Below are positions 44,560-55,029 of a DNA stretch of 64,000 nt, in pieces. The first letter of the stretch is position 1. Each line of letters opens with the position of its first letter. Source of the DNA: Ancistrus triradiatus (taxonomy: Eukaryota > Chordata > Actinopteri > Siluriformes > Loricariidae); contig JAJAGP010001506.1 of NCBI GenBank assembly GCA_025084515.1, positions 120,946 through 184,945 of the forward strand, in the 5' to 3' direction. Position numbers and translations under genes: made by a program. Below the pieces are notes generated by a model. That model searched no databases and was not told the origin of the DNA. It saw only the letters and a program-made list of their open reading frames with translations.

Positions 44560-44885
44560 GTCTCAAACTTCAGTTCCTAGCACAGAAGCCACCCAGTTCA
44601 CTCACCGACACACAAAGCCATCTCCACTACACAAAACTACCAGAACTTTTGGTACCTGTAAAATTCCTTGGCCCTTTTTGCCACAGTCACTGGTCTAGCA
44701 CCAAGCATTCCAGTTCCCATTCCAGTGAACTTTCTGTTCCATTATCAAAGTTTGTATTTCCAGTACAAAATTCAATCGAATATTTCAAAGCATATTTTCC
44801 TGTTTCCGAGCAATGGTTGATGTTCCAATGCCAAAATTCCAGTTCAAGTAAAAAATTCAAGGTCCAAATGCTAAAAGTTTCAGTT
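44560..44885. repeat. TTCCAGT-related block with a non-satellite lead, copy 1
   Basis: CACTCACCGACACACAAAGC, CAGAACTTTTGGTACCTGTA and GTCACTGGTCTAGCACCAAG precede a run of TTCCAGT motifs. The same lead recurs at about 47505-47640. Confidence 0.7.
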
Positions 44886-44984
44886 TGAGCAAGGCCCCTA
44901 ACCTACAATAGCTTAGACTGTAAATGAATTATTATTATTATATTTTATATGAATGAATTAAAATTATTATTATTACTACTTCTG

Positions 44985-45150
44985 CTTCATCCAATTCAGG
45001 GTTGCATAATGTTGGGGCCTAACCAGCAACACAGGGTGTAAGGCGGGAACCAACCTGAGACAGGGCACCAATCCTCCTGGGCTGGGAATTGAGCCAGGGA
45101 TCTCTGGTCCTGTGACATCAAAGTGTTAACCACTAGGCCACTGTCCCACT
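44985..45150 (-). repeat. Dispersed SINE-like fragment
   Basis: CACAGGGTGTAAGGCGGGAA, GACAGGGCACCAATCC and the reverse B-box-like GGGAATTGAGCC followed by GTTAACCACTAGGCCACTG. Confidence 0.5.
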
Positions 45151-45151
45151 C

Positions 45152-45180
45152 TTATTATTATTATTATTATTATTATTGTA

Positions 45181-45212
<32 letters not shown>

Positions 45213-45264
45213 CATTATTATTATTATTATTATTATTGTAATTATTATTATTATTATTATTGTA

Positions 45265-45299
<35 letters not shown>

Positions 45300-45403
45300 T
45301 TCTACTACTGTTGTTGTTTTGTTGTTGTTTATTATGCCGTATATTATTATGATTATTATTATATTATTGCGTTGTTGTTGCTGTTTATAATAATAATAAT
45401 ATT

Positions 45404-45434
<31 letters not shown>

Positions 45435-45503
45435 TTAATAATAATAATAATAATAATAATAATGTTTTTGTTGTTGCTGTTTATGCTGAATATTATTATT
45501 AGT

Positions 45504-45595
<92 letters not shown>

Positions 45596-45608
45596 AAATA
45601 ATAATAAT
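45152..45608. repeat. Long trinucleotide array: (TTA)n, (TAA)n, (AAC)n
   Basis: TTA/ATT units (45152-45300), a GTT-containing hinge, TAA/AAT units (45388-45460), a second hinge, then AAT and AAC units (45506-45608). The TTA and TAA halves are complementary, so the region is a large imperfect palindrome. Confidence 0.95.
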
Positions 45609-45754
45609 GAACTTTACCTTTTAATCAGTTTACGCTGGCTATCTAAGTGTTTCTTGACCATAATCTATATAGTATAATCAAAAATATAAGCCAAACATGG
45701 TTTAGCTCCAGCTTGCTTTGCTGATCTCCTAAAGCAGGATTGCCCATCTCAAGC

Positions 45755-45965
45755 CATATGATATTCAGATTTATTTCTATAGTGCTTTTTACAATGGAGC
45801 ATTGTCTGAAAGCAGCTTTATGATTGTATATCATCCTCTACTATCTGAGGCAAATCCCAAACAGAGCTGAGCGACAGTGGCAAGGACAAACTCTATAAAC
45901 ATTATAAGGAATAAATCTAGGGAGGACCAAGACTCAAAAAGGGACCCGTCCTCCCTGGGCGGCTT
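45755..45965 (+). repeat. Dispersed repeat O
   Basis: TTTATTTCTATAGTGCTTTT, ACAATGGAGCATTGTCTGAA and GGACCAAGACTCAAAAAGGG in the standard order. Confidence 0.7.
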
Positions 45966-46119
45966 ACATGATATATGTAAGAATTTAATTATCTGATTAA
46001 TAAGTTATAACAGTAGTAATTGAAATAACTAGAAGCTAAATATAAAAAATAACAGAACGTAAAGAAAATATAATAATTAAAACAAAGTACAATAATATTT
46101 AGAATATAATAAAACAGAT

Positions 46120-46315
46120 AATAGCCTAGTGGGTAAGCTACTGGACTACGGACCACAAGGTCCAGAGTTCAAATCCCACCTGTGCCAAGCTGCCACTGTT
46201 GAGTTCCTGAGCAAGGCCCTTAACCCACAATTGCTTGGATTGTAAGACTGTATCGATTGTAAGTCGCTCTGGATAAGGGTGTTTGCTAAATGCTGTACAT
46301 GTAAAATGTACATTA
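46120..46315 (+). repeat. V-SINE-like SINE, well preserved
   Basis: The head with CTACTGGACTACGGACCACA and GAGTTCAAATCCC, the core GCTGCCACTGTTGAGTTCCT and the tail GTAAGTCGCTCTGGATAAGG are all present. Confidence 0.8.
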
Positions 46316-46399
46316 TACTATAGCATCTTATGAAAATAATTAAAATATTGAATAAAATAACATAAAAAAAATCAACTAGCACAGCTTAGCTGGAGAAAG

Positions 46400-47478
46400 A
46401 TATTTTTCTTAAATCGTCCCTAAACTCTGGAATGGAACACAAGCTTGGTAAGACTTGGTAACCTGGTTTCCAAGTGTTAAATTAACACACATTTTTTTCA
46501 CACGGTCTACAAGCAGTCATACTGATTAGTCAGTCCATCTAAAATCAGTGGGTCAAATCTCACGCTGCAGTTGTTGTGAACTGCTTCACTTAACTCTGAG
46601 TAATTGTCTTGCAACTCAACCCCCCCTCCCCCCGCCAACCCTTTACTCCGCGTCCATTTGTTGCCTATTATTTTTAACCAATAGCTGCAGATACGCATCG
46701 AGCCTTTCAGCCTGTTCTCTATTCGCCGCTTAATTGACTCCATTCGGACTAAACCGCACAGCACTGAACAATGAGAGGAAATGGCTTCCGTCGGGCAGCC
46801 GGTGGACGCCGAGGGCCATGGGGAACGCTTTATATGTCACCACCATCTTAGAAAGCACTCAGAAACATGTGAAACGCTGTCTCTCATGAACAGGGCCATA
46901 GAGCTGCAGCGGGAGCCGAGAGCTGACAATATTGCGTTACTCAATAACGGCGTGTTGTCAAATAAACAGAGACCTTGGCACGGCCTAACAACGTCGTGTA
47001 AGGGGGAGGGGGGACTTTCCTTTGCCCTTAAAACTTTATCGTCCTGCTACATTACGCAATCAAGTCATCCCCGTTCAAAAAGAACAGCGAGATGATGTAA
47101 GATTAATCTGATTGCGTTCATTTGCTCTGTGTAATTTGATTTTGTCATGTAGTTTACTTTCCCACTCCCTCGTTCTGGTTCCCTTTCTTTTCCCTCCTGC
47201 CCCGCTCGGCCATCCTGTCTGAAAATTTAGTGTTCCTGTCGCTCTCCTCCCCTGACAAAAGCCGTCCATCAGCTGGAGCGGTTCAGGCCTCGCAGCCGAG
47301 AAATTCCGCCCAGCGACAAATCCCTTTTAGTGCTCGTGCAGTCAGGATCCAGCGCGAGCCGAGAGGTGAGGTCCAAGGGTTAAAGTTTTGCGTCATGGAT
47401 GGCTGAGTTTCAGCCGAGTGGAAATTACAAATGTCATATTGGGCAGAGTCTCGGAGTTCAGTTCCCGCCTCAGGAGAC
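46400..47478. other. Candidate conserved non-coding region
   Basis: 46640-47290 is repeat-free and rich in short conserved-looking blocks: CCTATTATTTTTAACCAATA, GACAATATTGCGTTACTCAA, GATGTAAGATTAATCTGATT. A 104-codon frame (46781-47095, plus) starts with ATGGCTTCCGTC, but it spans what looks like regulatory text and has no splice or domain support. Confidence 0.4.
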
Positions 47479-47479
47479 A

Positions 47480-47780
47480 CCAAGTTCTCAGCACTGAAAG
47501 CACTAGCTCACTCACCGACACAGAGAACTTTCTGCACTACACATAGAACAAGAACTTTTGGGTTCTTGTAAACCGAGTTGGCGCTTTTGGCATCGGTCAC
47601 TGGTCCAGCACCAAGTATTTCCATTTCCACTGACTATTTCCTGAACCATATTCCCCAGTTTGAGTAACTCCAGTTCTAGTACCAAATACTCAGGTTCCAG
47701 TGCCAAAAGTTCCAGTTTCAGAAGACAGGATCTCGTTCCAGAACTAGTTCTAGAGCCAAAGATTTCAGTTCCATAAAATA
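47480..47780. repeat. TTCCAGT-related block, copy 2
   Basis: Same lead as 44560-44885 (CTCACTCACCGACACAGAGA, AAGAACTTTTGGGTTCTTGT, GTCACTGGTCCAGCACCAAG), then TTCCAGT motifs. Confidence 0.7.
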
Positions 47781-47782
47781 CA

Positions 47783-48273
47783 ACCCCAAATCAGAAAATG
47801 TTGGGAAAAATACATTTTTACGGTGTTTCTTACATTTACTTAGATTTTATTTCATTGCAGTCAGTATGAACCCAAGGTATTTCTTGTTTTGTCTGTTTAT
47901 GAACAGCCATTCTTGCATTTCAGGCCTGTAACACAGCCTTTCTTTGAAGAACACTGTTTTCAGACATTAAAATTATTTTCTCATACATTTGTTGATAAGC
48001 TGGACATCCTCTGAACATGTTTGCTCCTCAAAAATTCAGTCTTTCGTGGATACTGCTTTTTTCCTCATTACTAGACCTAAATTGCCCTGTCCCACATATT
48101 TTGTAATGTTACGTAGGCCTGAAATGCAGGAAAGTATGTTTATTAAGAAATGAAACAAAGTTGGCCAGAAAGAAAACATGAGATATCTCAGATTCATTCT
48201 GTCTGCAGTGAAATCAAAGTCAAAGTAAATATAAGGAACACTGCATTTTCATTATCCATACAGTCCCAACTTC
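47783..48273 (+). mobile_element. Family L short DNA element, nearly complete
   Basis: The left end CAACCCCAAATCAGAAAATG is followed by AGTCAGTATGAACCCAAGG and GGCCTGAAATGCAGGAAAG. The right edge reads TCCATACAGTCCCAACTT, the expected far end. No coding frame. Confidence 0.7.
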
Positions 48274-48279
48274 AATAAT

Positions 48280-48605
48280 AAATTATCCAGTTCAAATACA
48301 TAAGTTCCGGTTAGAGCAACAAGGGCATCAGTTTCAAATACACAGGTTTCAGATGTAGTACTAAAAATTCCAAATATAGTATCTAGTGTGAGAAATTAAA
48401 ATTCAGTGGGATTTCGTTTTGCAGCTCCAGTGGCTTGGTGGTGAGTTGCTGAGGGCCTGGGTTCAAAACTTGAGCTTGGTTTGGGTGGTGCATTTATGGA
48501 ACTCTGCGACAGACTGTTGCCCTGTCACAGGTGTACCTCTACATGTGCCCTGTGATTTCTGGGTTAGCCTCTAGACCCTCAGGGCTGACTCTGACCAAGA
48601 TCCAG
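48280..48605. repeat. TTCCAG-like tract and dispersed repeat piece
   Basis: 48290-48400 has diverged AAGTTCCGGTT and TTTCAAATAC motifs. 48430-48600 is the CACAGGTGTACCTCTACATG type of dispersed repeat. Confidence 0.5.
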
Positions 48606-48608
48606 GTA

Positions 48609-50079
48609 CAGTGGGGCAAAAAAGTATTTAGTCAGCCACTGATTGTGCAAGTTCTCCTACTTAGAAAGATGAGAGAGGTCTGTAATTTTCATCATAGGTA
48701 CATTTCAACTATGAGAGACAAAATGAGGGAAAAAAAATCCTGGAAATCACATTGTAGGATTTTTAAAAAATTAATTGTAAATCAAGGTGGAAAAAAGTAT
48801 TTGGTCACCCACAAACAAGCAAGATTTCTGCCTCTCACAGACCTGTAACGTCTTCTTTAAAAAGCTCTTCTGTCCTCCACTCGTTACCTGTATTAATGGC
48901 ACCTGTTTGACCTCGTTATCTGTATAAAAGACACCTGTCCACAGCCTCAAACAGTCAGACTCCAAACTCAACCATGGTCAAGACCAAAGAGCAAAGAACA
49001 CCAGAAAGAAAATTCTAGATGTGCACCAGGCTGGAAAGAGTGAATCTGGGATTTTTAAAGAATTTAATCGTAAATGATGGTCCTGTATTTCCTGTAAGTC
49101 TTCACCAGGTTTGCACACACTGTAGCTGGTATTTTGGCCCATTCCTCCATGCAGATCTCTTCCAGAGCAGTGATGTTTTGGGGCAACACGGACTTTCAAC
49201 TCCCTTCACAAATTTTCTATAGGGTTGAGGTCTGGAGACTGGCTAGGCCACTCCAGGACCTTGAAATGCTTTTTGCGGAGCCACTCCTTCGTTGCCTGAG
49301 CAGTGTGTTTGGGATCATTGTCATGCTAGAAGACCCAGCCACGTTCCATCTTCAATTATCTTACTGATGGAAGGAGGTTTTGGCTTAAAATCTCACGATA
49401 CATGGCCCCATTCATTCTTCCCTTAACACGGATCAGTCATCTTGTCCCCTTTGGCAGAAAAACAGCCCCAAAGCATGTTTCCACCCCCATGCTTCACAGT
49501 AGGTATGGTGTTTTTGGTGTTCACGGGATGAGATCTTGCGTGGGAGATCGAGGGAGATTATCAATGGTCTTGTAGGTCTTCCATTTTCTTACAATTGCTC
49601 CCACAGTTGATTTATTCACACCAACCTGCTTGCATATTGTAGATTCACTCTTCCCAGCCTGGTGCAGGTCTACAATTTTATTCTTGGTGTCCTTCAACAG
49701 CTCTTTGGTCTTGGCCATGGTTGAGTTTGGAGTCTGACTGTTTGAGAATGTGGACAGGTGTCTTTTATACAGATAACAAGGTCAAACAGGTGCCATTAAT
49801 ACAGGTAACGAGTGGAGGACAGAAGAGCTTCATAAAGAAGTTATAGGTCTGTGAGAGCTAGAAATCTTGCTTGTTTGTGGATGACCAAATACTTTTTTCC
49901 ACCTTGATTTACAATTAATTTTTTTAAAAATCCTACAATGTGATTTCCTGGATTTTTTTTTTCATTATGTCTCTCATAGTTGAAGTGTACCTATGATGAA
50001 AATTACAGACCTCTCTCGTCTTTCTAAGTAGGAGAACTTGCACAATCAGTGGCTGACTAAATACTTTTTTGTCCCACTG
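48609..50079 (-). mobile_element. Tc1 subfamily A, rearranged: two inverted 5' ends
   Basis: Termini CAGTGGGGCAAAAAAGTATT on the left and CCCACTG on the right, each flanked by TA. The right part (49081-50079) is a minus-strand element from 5' terminus to near the transposase C-terminus. Instead of its own 3' end it carries, on the left, a second 5' end in plus orientation (48609-49046, reaching past the ATG at 48974), plus a short leader piece GGATTTTTAAAGAATTTAAT running to a ...AAATGATGG junction (49080). It is inserted in the TTCCAG-rich field. Confidence 0.85.
49055..49718 (-). pseudogene. Tc1-A transposase with central deletion
   Basis: Minus-strand start MAKTKEL at 49718 with an intact first helix-turn-helix (KQVGVNKSTVGAIVRKWK). 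After about 60 codons the text jumps from the PRS linker to the catalytic core after the first Asp (TIPTVKHGGG-like, near 49510). Later pieces include the second Asp region (HDNDPKHTA-like, near 49310) and the Glu region (WPSQSPDLNPIEN-like, near 49215), with a broken frame in the Glu region. The first catalytic Asp and the second DNA-binding domain are missing, so no activity is possible. Confidence 0.8.
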
Positions 50080-50081
50080 TA

Positions 50082-50530
50082 AACCTGGATGCTTTGCTTT
50101 CCTTTTTGAAATTACATTCTGGATCCAACTGTTTCATCCATTTTCGAAAGTTCCAGTTCAAGAGAAAATATTCCGAATGTAGTACCAAAGGTTCAAGGAC
50201 CAATGCCAGATGTTCCAGTTTGAGAATGCAGGGTCTTATCCCAAATATAGTTCTAGAAGCAGAGAGTCCAGTTCCAGAAATAGACTGCAATTCCAGTAAC
50301 ACATTCTCAACTTCCAATACATAAGTTCCAGTTGTAATACTAAATATTCAAGTTCAAGCACTAAAATTCCAAATCTAGTACTGAAGGTTCCTGATATTGG
50401 TTGGAAATTTCAGGTCCATGGACAGGTTTTCCATTCTAGTACCAATGTTCCAGTTATAGTACCAATGATTCCATCAAATTACCACCATGTTCTAGTTACA
50501 GTTCTAAAGGTCCAGTTCCAGAACTACATT
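50082..50530. repeat. TTCCAGT-related tract, copy 3
   Basis: Runs of AAAGTTCCAGTTCAAG, GATGTTCCAGTTTGAG and AAGGTCCAGTTCCAG at irregular spacing; continues as a short tract at 51170-51260. Confidence 0.7.
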
Positions 50531-50744
50531 TATTGCCAAAAAAACAGACAGAAATGTTGGATTGCTGCAAAACTCGGCATGCAGTTACATCACAAAGAGA
50601 TATAAAAGATTAGAGGTGTGATTTGATTAGACACGCCACAAGAGGGCGTAAAAGTGCTCCTCCCGCTGCTCTATAAAAAGGCTCGCAGAGGCTACTTTTG
50701 AGTATTGTACCTCTTGGTGGGAGATTGTTGACTGCTAGACATGC

Positions 50745-51085
50745 CTCTATGACACATTTGCCCACAGCTGGAGCTGTAGGTCCTCCACACTCATAGATTG
50801 CTGAAGCTGGCATCCAAACTGGTCCCATAAATGCTCGATAGGTGATAGATCTGGTGAAAACTGGCAGATACATTCCTGGGAAACCCTTGCTGTGTGTGGG
50901 AGAGCATCATTCTGCTGAAAAATGCCAGTTGGAAGCCTTGCCATGAGAGGCAACAAATTTGGCTGCAGGATGTCCTGCACATATCACTGAATTGTTAGTG
51001 TCCCTCATGTCACTACTAAGAGTGACCAACAGTCGTATGCGATGGCACCCCAGATCATCACACCAGCACTTGGACCAGCAGGGGC
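50745..51085 (-). pseudogene. Tc1 subfamily F transposase fragment (catalytic half)
   Basis: Minus-strand pieces in order: a VMIWGAI-like stretch near 51050; the second catalytic region IFQQNDALPHTARV, where the usual Asp-Asn is swapped to Asn-Asp (near 50900); and FSPDLSPIEHLWDQFGCQL with the Glu, then LQQSMSVEDLQLQLW (to 50747). Stops and a frame change lie upstream near 51010. The N-terminal DNA-binding half and both termini are absent. No other copy of this subfamily is in the window. Confidence 0.8.
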
Positions 51086-51261
51086 AGTGTGTTACTCCAC
51101 AACAAAGGATTAAAGCGCTCAGCATGAAGCCTCATCTGAGCAGCATCACAGCAAAGATCCTCGTTCTGGTCACGTCCAGCTCCACATCAAAGACTCCAGT
51201 TCGAGTACCAAAGACGAAGATCAAGGACCAAAGGTTCCAGTTCCAGCACAAAGGTTGTGAA

Positions 51262-52100
51262 GAGCTTGAGAGCAGCAATCTCAGTAAGGATCACCTCCTG
51301 ACATGAAGCCTCTGTGATCTTGTAATGTTCAAGCATTTCTTTTATTGGTGAGAATTTAAGGAATGCCTTCTTCTTCGAGTCAGAATTAGAAACACACTGA
51401 AGACCCCGAGGCATCGTCTCATGTTTGGCCAGGCTACAGCCAAGAATTCAGCCCCGAGTCCCTAAACCGAGGCCTTGACCCCGTGCAAACCCCGCGTTGC
51501 TTCGTTCGACCATGTTTTCGGTTTGCTGCGTGCCTGTATGCATGTGTTTGGTTAGCCGATCCACGTTGCCTCACAGGGGTCATCACCTTTTGCATATCTC
51601 CCACACAGCAGTTAGTGTGTCCCCCATGCACACCTCATAGCTGCAGCTCTGCCTGGGGGCACTATGAACTGGGGACCATCTTTCTCCTGTGGGAGATGTG
51701 GACAGACAGAAGAGGGGGAGAGGAAGATCCTGTTCCCAGGGAAGACAGAATGTTGGCCTTAGGAAAGGAAATATGGGGGGGATTACCAGCCACCAGAAGG
51801 AAGACGCATCACCCCGGCCTGGAGTAGGATATTAAAGGACACCAAACAGTTGGCATAAGGGTCAAGGAAATGGAAGAAATTTAGAATAATGCTTTAAAAA
51901 ATCTGATGCTTAACAATGTATATGATGCAGGTATGTGCTGTTTATCGTACGTTTGATTGGCATTCATTCCCTTTAACCACTGAGGTCTTAAAAAAAAAGT
52001 ACAAAAGGAAAAAAATGTCTTTTTCCCAGCCAATCAACAGTGGAAATCACTAGCCGAGGCGGGACTTAAAGAGCAGATGTCCGCCAATCATGTGTGTTTG
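51262..52100. other. Low-repeat DNA, candidate conserved element
   Basis: 51430-51720 is repeat-free with the block AGGGGTCATCACCTTTTGCA and TATCTCCCACACAGCAG. 51850-52100 is unassigned. Confidence 0.35.
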
Positions 52101-52103
52101 CTT

Positions 52104-52446
52104 GTTAGTTAGCTCACATTTGGACCAGAGACAGTTCTTGGTTGATGTGTTTGGAGACCTTTTTGTGTACGTTACTTGTTTTTGTTTGGATGACTTTCCA
52201 CTACTTATTTATAATGAGCTGTAAATGGCCTCAGTAAGTCTATGTGCCTGTCCTACTATAAATAGTACTCCTTTGTTTATCCCCCCATCTTTCTAACTTA
52301 TAACTATATGAACTGGATCACATTCCCTCTGTTTCATCTGGCTGATCTTCCGTGTTTTTCGTAATACTGTCTACCAAGACATTTTTGGATTCTGTCAAAC
52401 AAAAGTATCAGGCCCATCATACCGTCGTCCTACACAGGGTCGTCAC
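52104..52446 (+). repeat. LTR-like segment, copy 2
   Basis: Matches 31540-31850: TTAGCTCACATTTGGACCAG, GTGCCTGTCCTACTATAAAT, CTTATAACTATATGAACTGG, CTGTTTCATCTGGCTGATCT. It ends at GGGTCGTCACA, a plausible LTR 3' edge. Confidence 0.45.
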
Positions 52447-52477
52447 AGTACATTAATGTATTTTCTATAATCGTTGT

Positions 52478-52775
52478 TGATGTATAAATTAGCCAATGTG
52501 AGAGAGGCCTTCAGTTGCTTAGAAGTTACCCTGCGGACCTTTGTGACCTCGCCAGCTATTACATGTCTTGCTCTTGGAGTGATCTTTGTTGGTCGACCAC
52601 TCCTGGGGAGGGTAACAATGGTCTTGAATTTTCTCCATTTGTACACAATCTGTCTGACTGTGGATTAGTGGAGTCCAAACTCTTTAGAGATGGTTTTGTA
52701 ACATTTTCCAGCCTGATGAGCATCACCAACTCTTAATCTGAGGTCCTCAGAAATCTCCTTTTGTTGCATTAGCTT
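52478..52775 (-). pseudogene. Tc1 subfamily D transposase fragment (N-terminus)
   Basis: The reverse complement matches the N-terminal DNA-binding half of the transposase at 53826: the start region (CAAAAGGAGATTTCTGAGG reversed), TLPRSGRPTKITPRARHV, and VTSKQLKASLTLAN. A stop and small gaps break it (no codons after the second domain). It lies about 1 kb upstream of the larger D copy but in the opposite orientation, so the two are separate insertions. Confidence 0.8.
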
Positions 52776-52789
52776 TGAGGAAAATTATT

Positions 52790-53600
52790 AAAGTTTTGCA
52801 AGTTATGCTAATTATGCTATTTACACTTAGACACAAACTACACACATCATGTCACTGCACCCGAAACATAAACGTTTGGGTTTAACGTGCTGCCCGAATG
52901 TCACTCCAAAACGGTGGGGTGAAATAAAACATTTCATTCATTTCAGACTCTGAACAAAATGAATGGAGGAAAAAATGTTTCTGGCCTGAGTTTGTTCATA
53001 TTTCCTGCTTGAACCAAGCTATTGCTACAGAAACACACGTACACACACATACTTATTATTTGCTATTTCCGTAGTACGGGAGCAAAAAGGCTAGCATTCA
53101 TGCTCCTGCCCCCTTACACGCTGTGACCTTACCCCACCGTCATACTTGCATTTCACAAGAGCCATTTATTGCCAGTCTTCCAAATGAAACTGTGGTCTTC
53201 AGAGGGATATTACTCACACATCTCAGCTCTGCCAAGTCCTGTTCCATGCACCATTACGGTATTTAAAAGCAGCCATTCATATTTGTGCTCCTTTCCTAGT
53301 TTTTTCCCCCCCTTCATTCGTCCCCCAGAAAGAGTAAATTCAGTAAACACCATTGTAAGCGGTTTCTCTGTCCGGCAGAGCTCGCTGCTGTTATGGAGGA
53401 GAAGGCGACCTTAACAAGAAAACAAATATATAAGAATAAGAGTGAGAGGAAAAGAAGGTTTAATCTGGAAGACCAACATTAGGTCTAATAAGAGCTTCAG
53501 TTCATAGCTATAGGAGTATATAACAAAAATGGCTAAAGTTGCAGGAGATTTTTTTACCCCTGTAATTTTAGTGGGGAAAAGCAACATAAGATATTGAATG
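52790..53600. other. Low-repeat DNA, candidate conserved element
   Basis: 53070-53420 contains GCTAGCATTCATGCTCCTGC, CATTTCACAAGAGCCATTTA and CCATTGTAAGCGGTTTCTCT. No exon with splice pairs. Confidence 0.35.
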
Positions 53601-53607
53601 AACCTGG

Positions 53608-55026
53608 GGTATTTATTTATTGAGGAAAATGATCCAATATTACATATTAGTGAGTGGCAAAAGTATGTGAACCTCTAGGATTAGCAGTTAATTTGAAGGT
53701 GAAATTAGAGTCAGGTGTTTTCAATCAGTGGGATGACAATCAGGTGTGAGTGGGTACCCTGTTTTATTTAAAGAACAGGGATCTATCAAAGTCTGCTCTT
53801 CACAACACGTTTGTGGAAGTGTATCATGGCACGAACAAAGGAGATTTCTGAGGACCTCAGAAAAAGAGTTGTTGATGCTCATCAGGCTGGAAAAGGTTAC
53901 AAAACCATCTCTAAAAAGTCTGAACTCCACCAATCCACAGTCAGACAGATTGTGTACAGATTGGAGAAATTCAAGACCATTGTTACCCTCCCCAGGAGTT
54001 GTAGACCAACAAAGATCACTCCAAGAGCAAGGCGTGTAATAGTTGGTGAGGTCACAAAGGTCCCCAGGGTAACTTCTAAGCAACTGAAGGCCTCTCTCAC
54101 ATTGGCTAATGTTAATGTTCATGAGTCCACCATCAGAAGAACACTGAACAACAATGGTGTGCATGGCAGGGTTGCAAGGAGAAAGCCACTGCTCTCCAAA
54201 AAGAACATTGCTGCTCGTCTGCAGTTTGCTAAAGATCACATGAACAAGCCAGAAGGCTATTGGAGTGGACAGATGAGACCAAAATAGAATGTTTTGGTTT
54301 AAAAGAAAAGCGTTATGTTTGGAGAAAGGAAAACACTGCATTCCAGCATAAGAACCTTATCCCATCTGTGAAACATGGTGGTGGTAGTATCATGGTTTGG
54401 GCCTGTTTTGCTGCATCAGGGCCAGAACGGCTTGCCATCATTGATGGAACAATGAATTCTGAATTATATCAGAGGATTCTAAAGGGAAATGTCAGGACAT
54501 CTGTCCATGAGCTGAATCTCAAGAGAAGGTGGGTCATGCAGCAAGACAACGACCCTATGCACACAAGTTGTTCTACCAAAGAATGGTTAAAGAAGAATAA
54601 AGTTCATGTTTTGGAATTGCCAAGTCAAAGTCCTAACCTTAATCTAATTGAAATGCTGTGGAAGGACCTGAAGTGAGCAGCTAATGTGAGGAAACCCACC
54701 AACATCCCAGAGCTGAAGCTGTTCTGTACGGAGATGCAGGACTGATCAACAGTTACAGGAAACGTTTAGTTGCAGTTATTGCTGCACAGGGGGGTCACAC
54801 CAGATACTGAAAGCAGAGGTTCACATACTTCTGCTGCTCACTAATTTGTAATACTGCATAATTTTCCTCAATAAATAAATGAACAAGTATAATAGTTTTG
54901 TCTCATTTCTTTAACTGTGTTCTCTTTGTCTACTTTTAGGACTTGTGTGAAAATCTGATGATGTTTTAGGTCATATTTATGCAGAAATACAGAAAATTCT
55001 AAAGGGTTCACAAACTTTCAAGCATA
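53608..55026 (+). mobile_element. Tc1 subfamily D, nearly full length, left end truncated
   Basis: The right terminus GGGTTCACAAACTTTCAAGC is intact. The outer left repeat is missing, but the inner left arm is kept (TTTATTTATTGAGGAAAATG, then GTGGCAAAAGTATGTGAACC), matching the reverse of the right arm near 54830-54890. This truncation should block mobilisation. Confidence 0.85.
53826..54790 (+). pseudogene. Tc1-D transposase, near full length, one frameshift and premature stops
   Basis: Starts at ATG 53826 (MARTKEISEDLRKRVV). First helix-turn-helix at residues about 10-50 (AGKGYKTISKKSELHQSTV), the linker with TLPRSCRPTKITPRARR (a GRPR-type AT-hook relative), and the second domain at residues about 70-120 (VNVHESTIRRTLNNNGVHG). 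A 10-bp deletion near 54265, just before the first catalytic motif, shifts the frame. The core then continues as WTDETKIECFG (Asp 1), MVWACFAASGPERL, MQQDNDPMHTS (Asp 2) and PNLNLIEMLWKDL (Glu, 34 residues after Asp 2). A stop at 54674-54676 ends the core, and another follows before the RKRL-type C-terminus near 54765. All three catalytic acids are visible, but no single frame joins them to the DNA-binding half. Confidence 0.9.
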
Positions 55027-55029
55027 AAT

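Noticed and set aside
45123..45677. A 184-codon open frame on the plus strand
   Set aside because: It is a translation of the TTA/TAA/AAC microsatellite (runs of Tyr, Ile and Asn), not a gene.
46781..47095. 104-codon frame starting ATGGCTTCCGTC
   Set aside because: No splice sites, domain or neighbouring exon; sequence texture is more like regulatory DNA.
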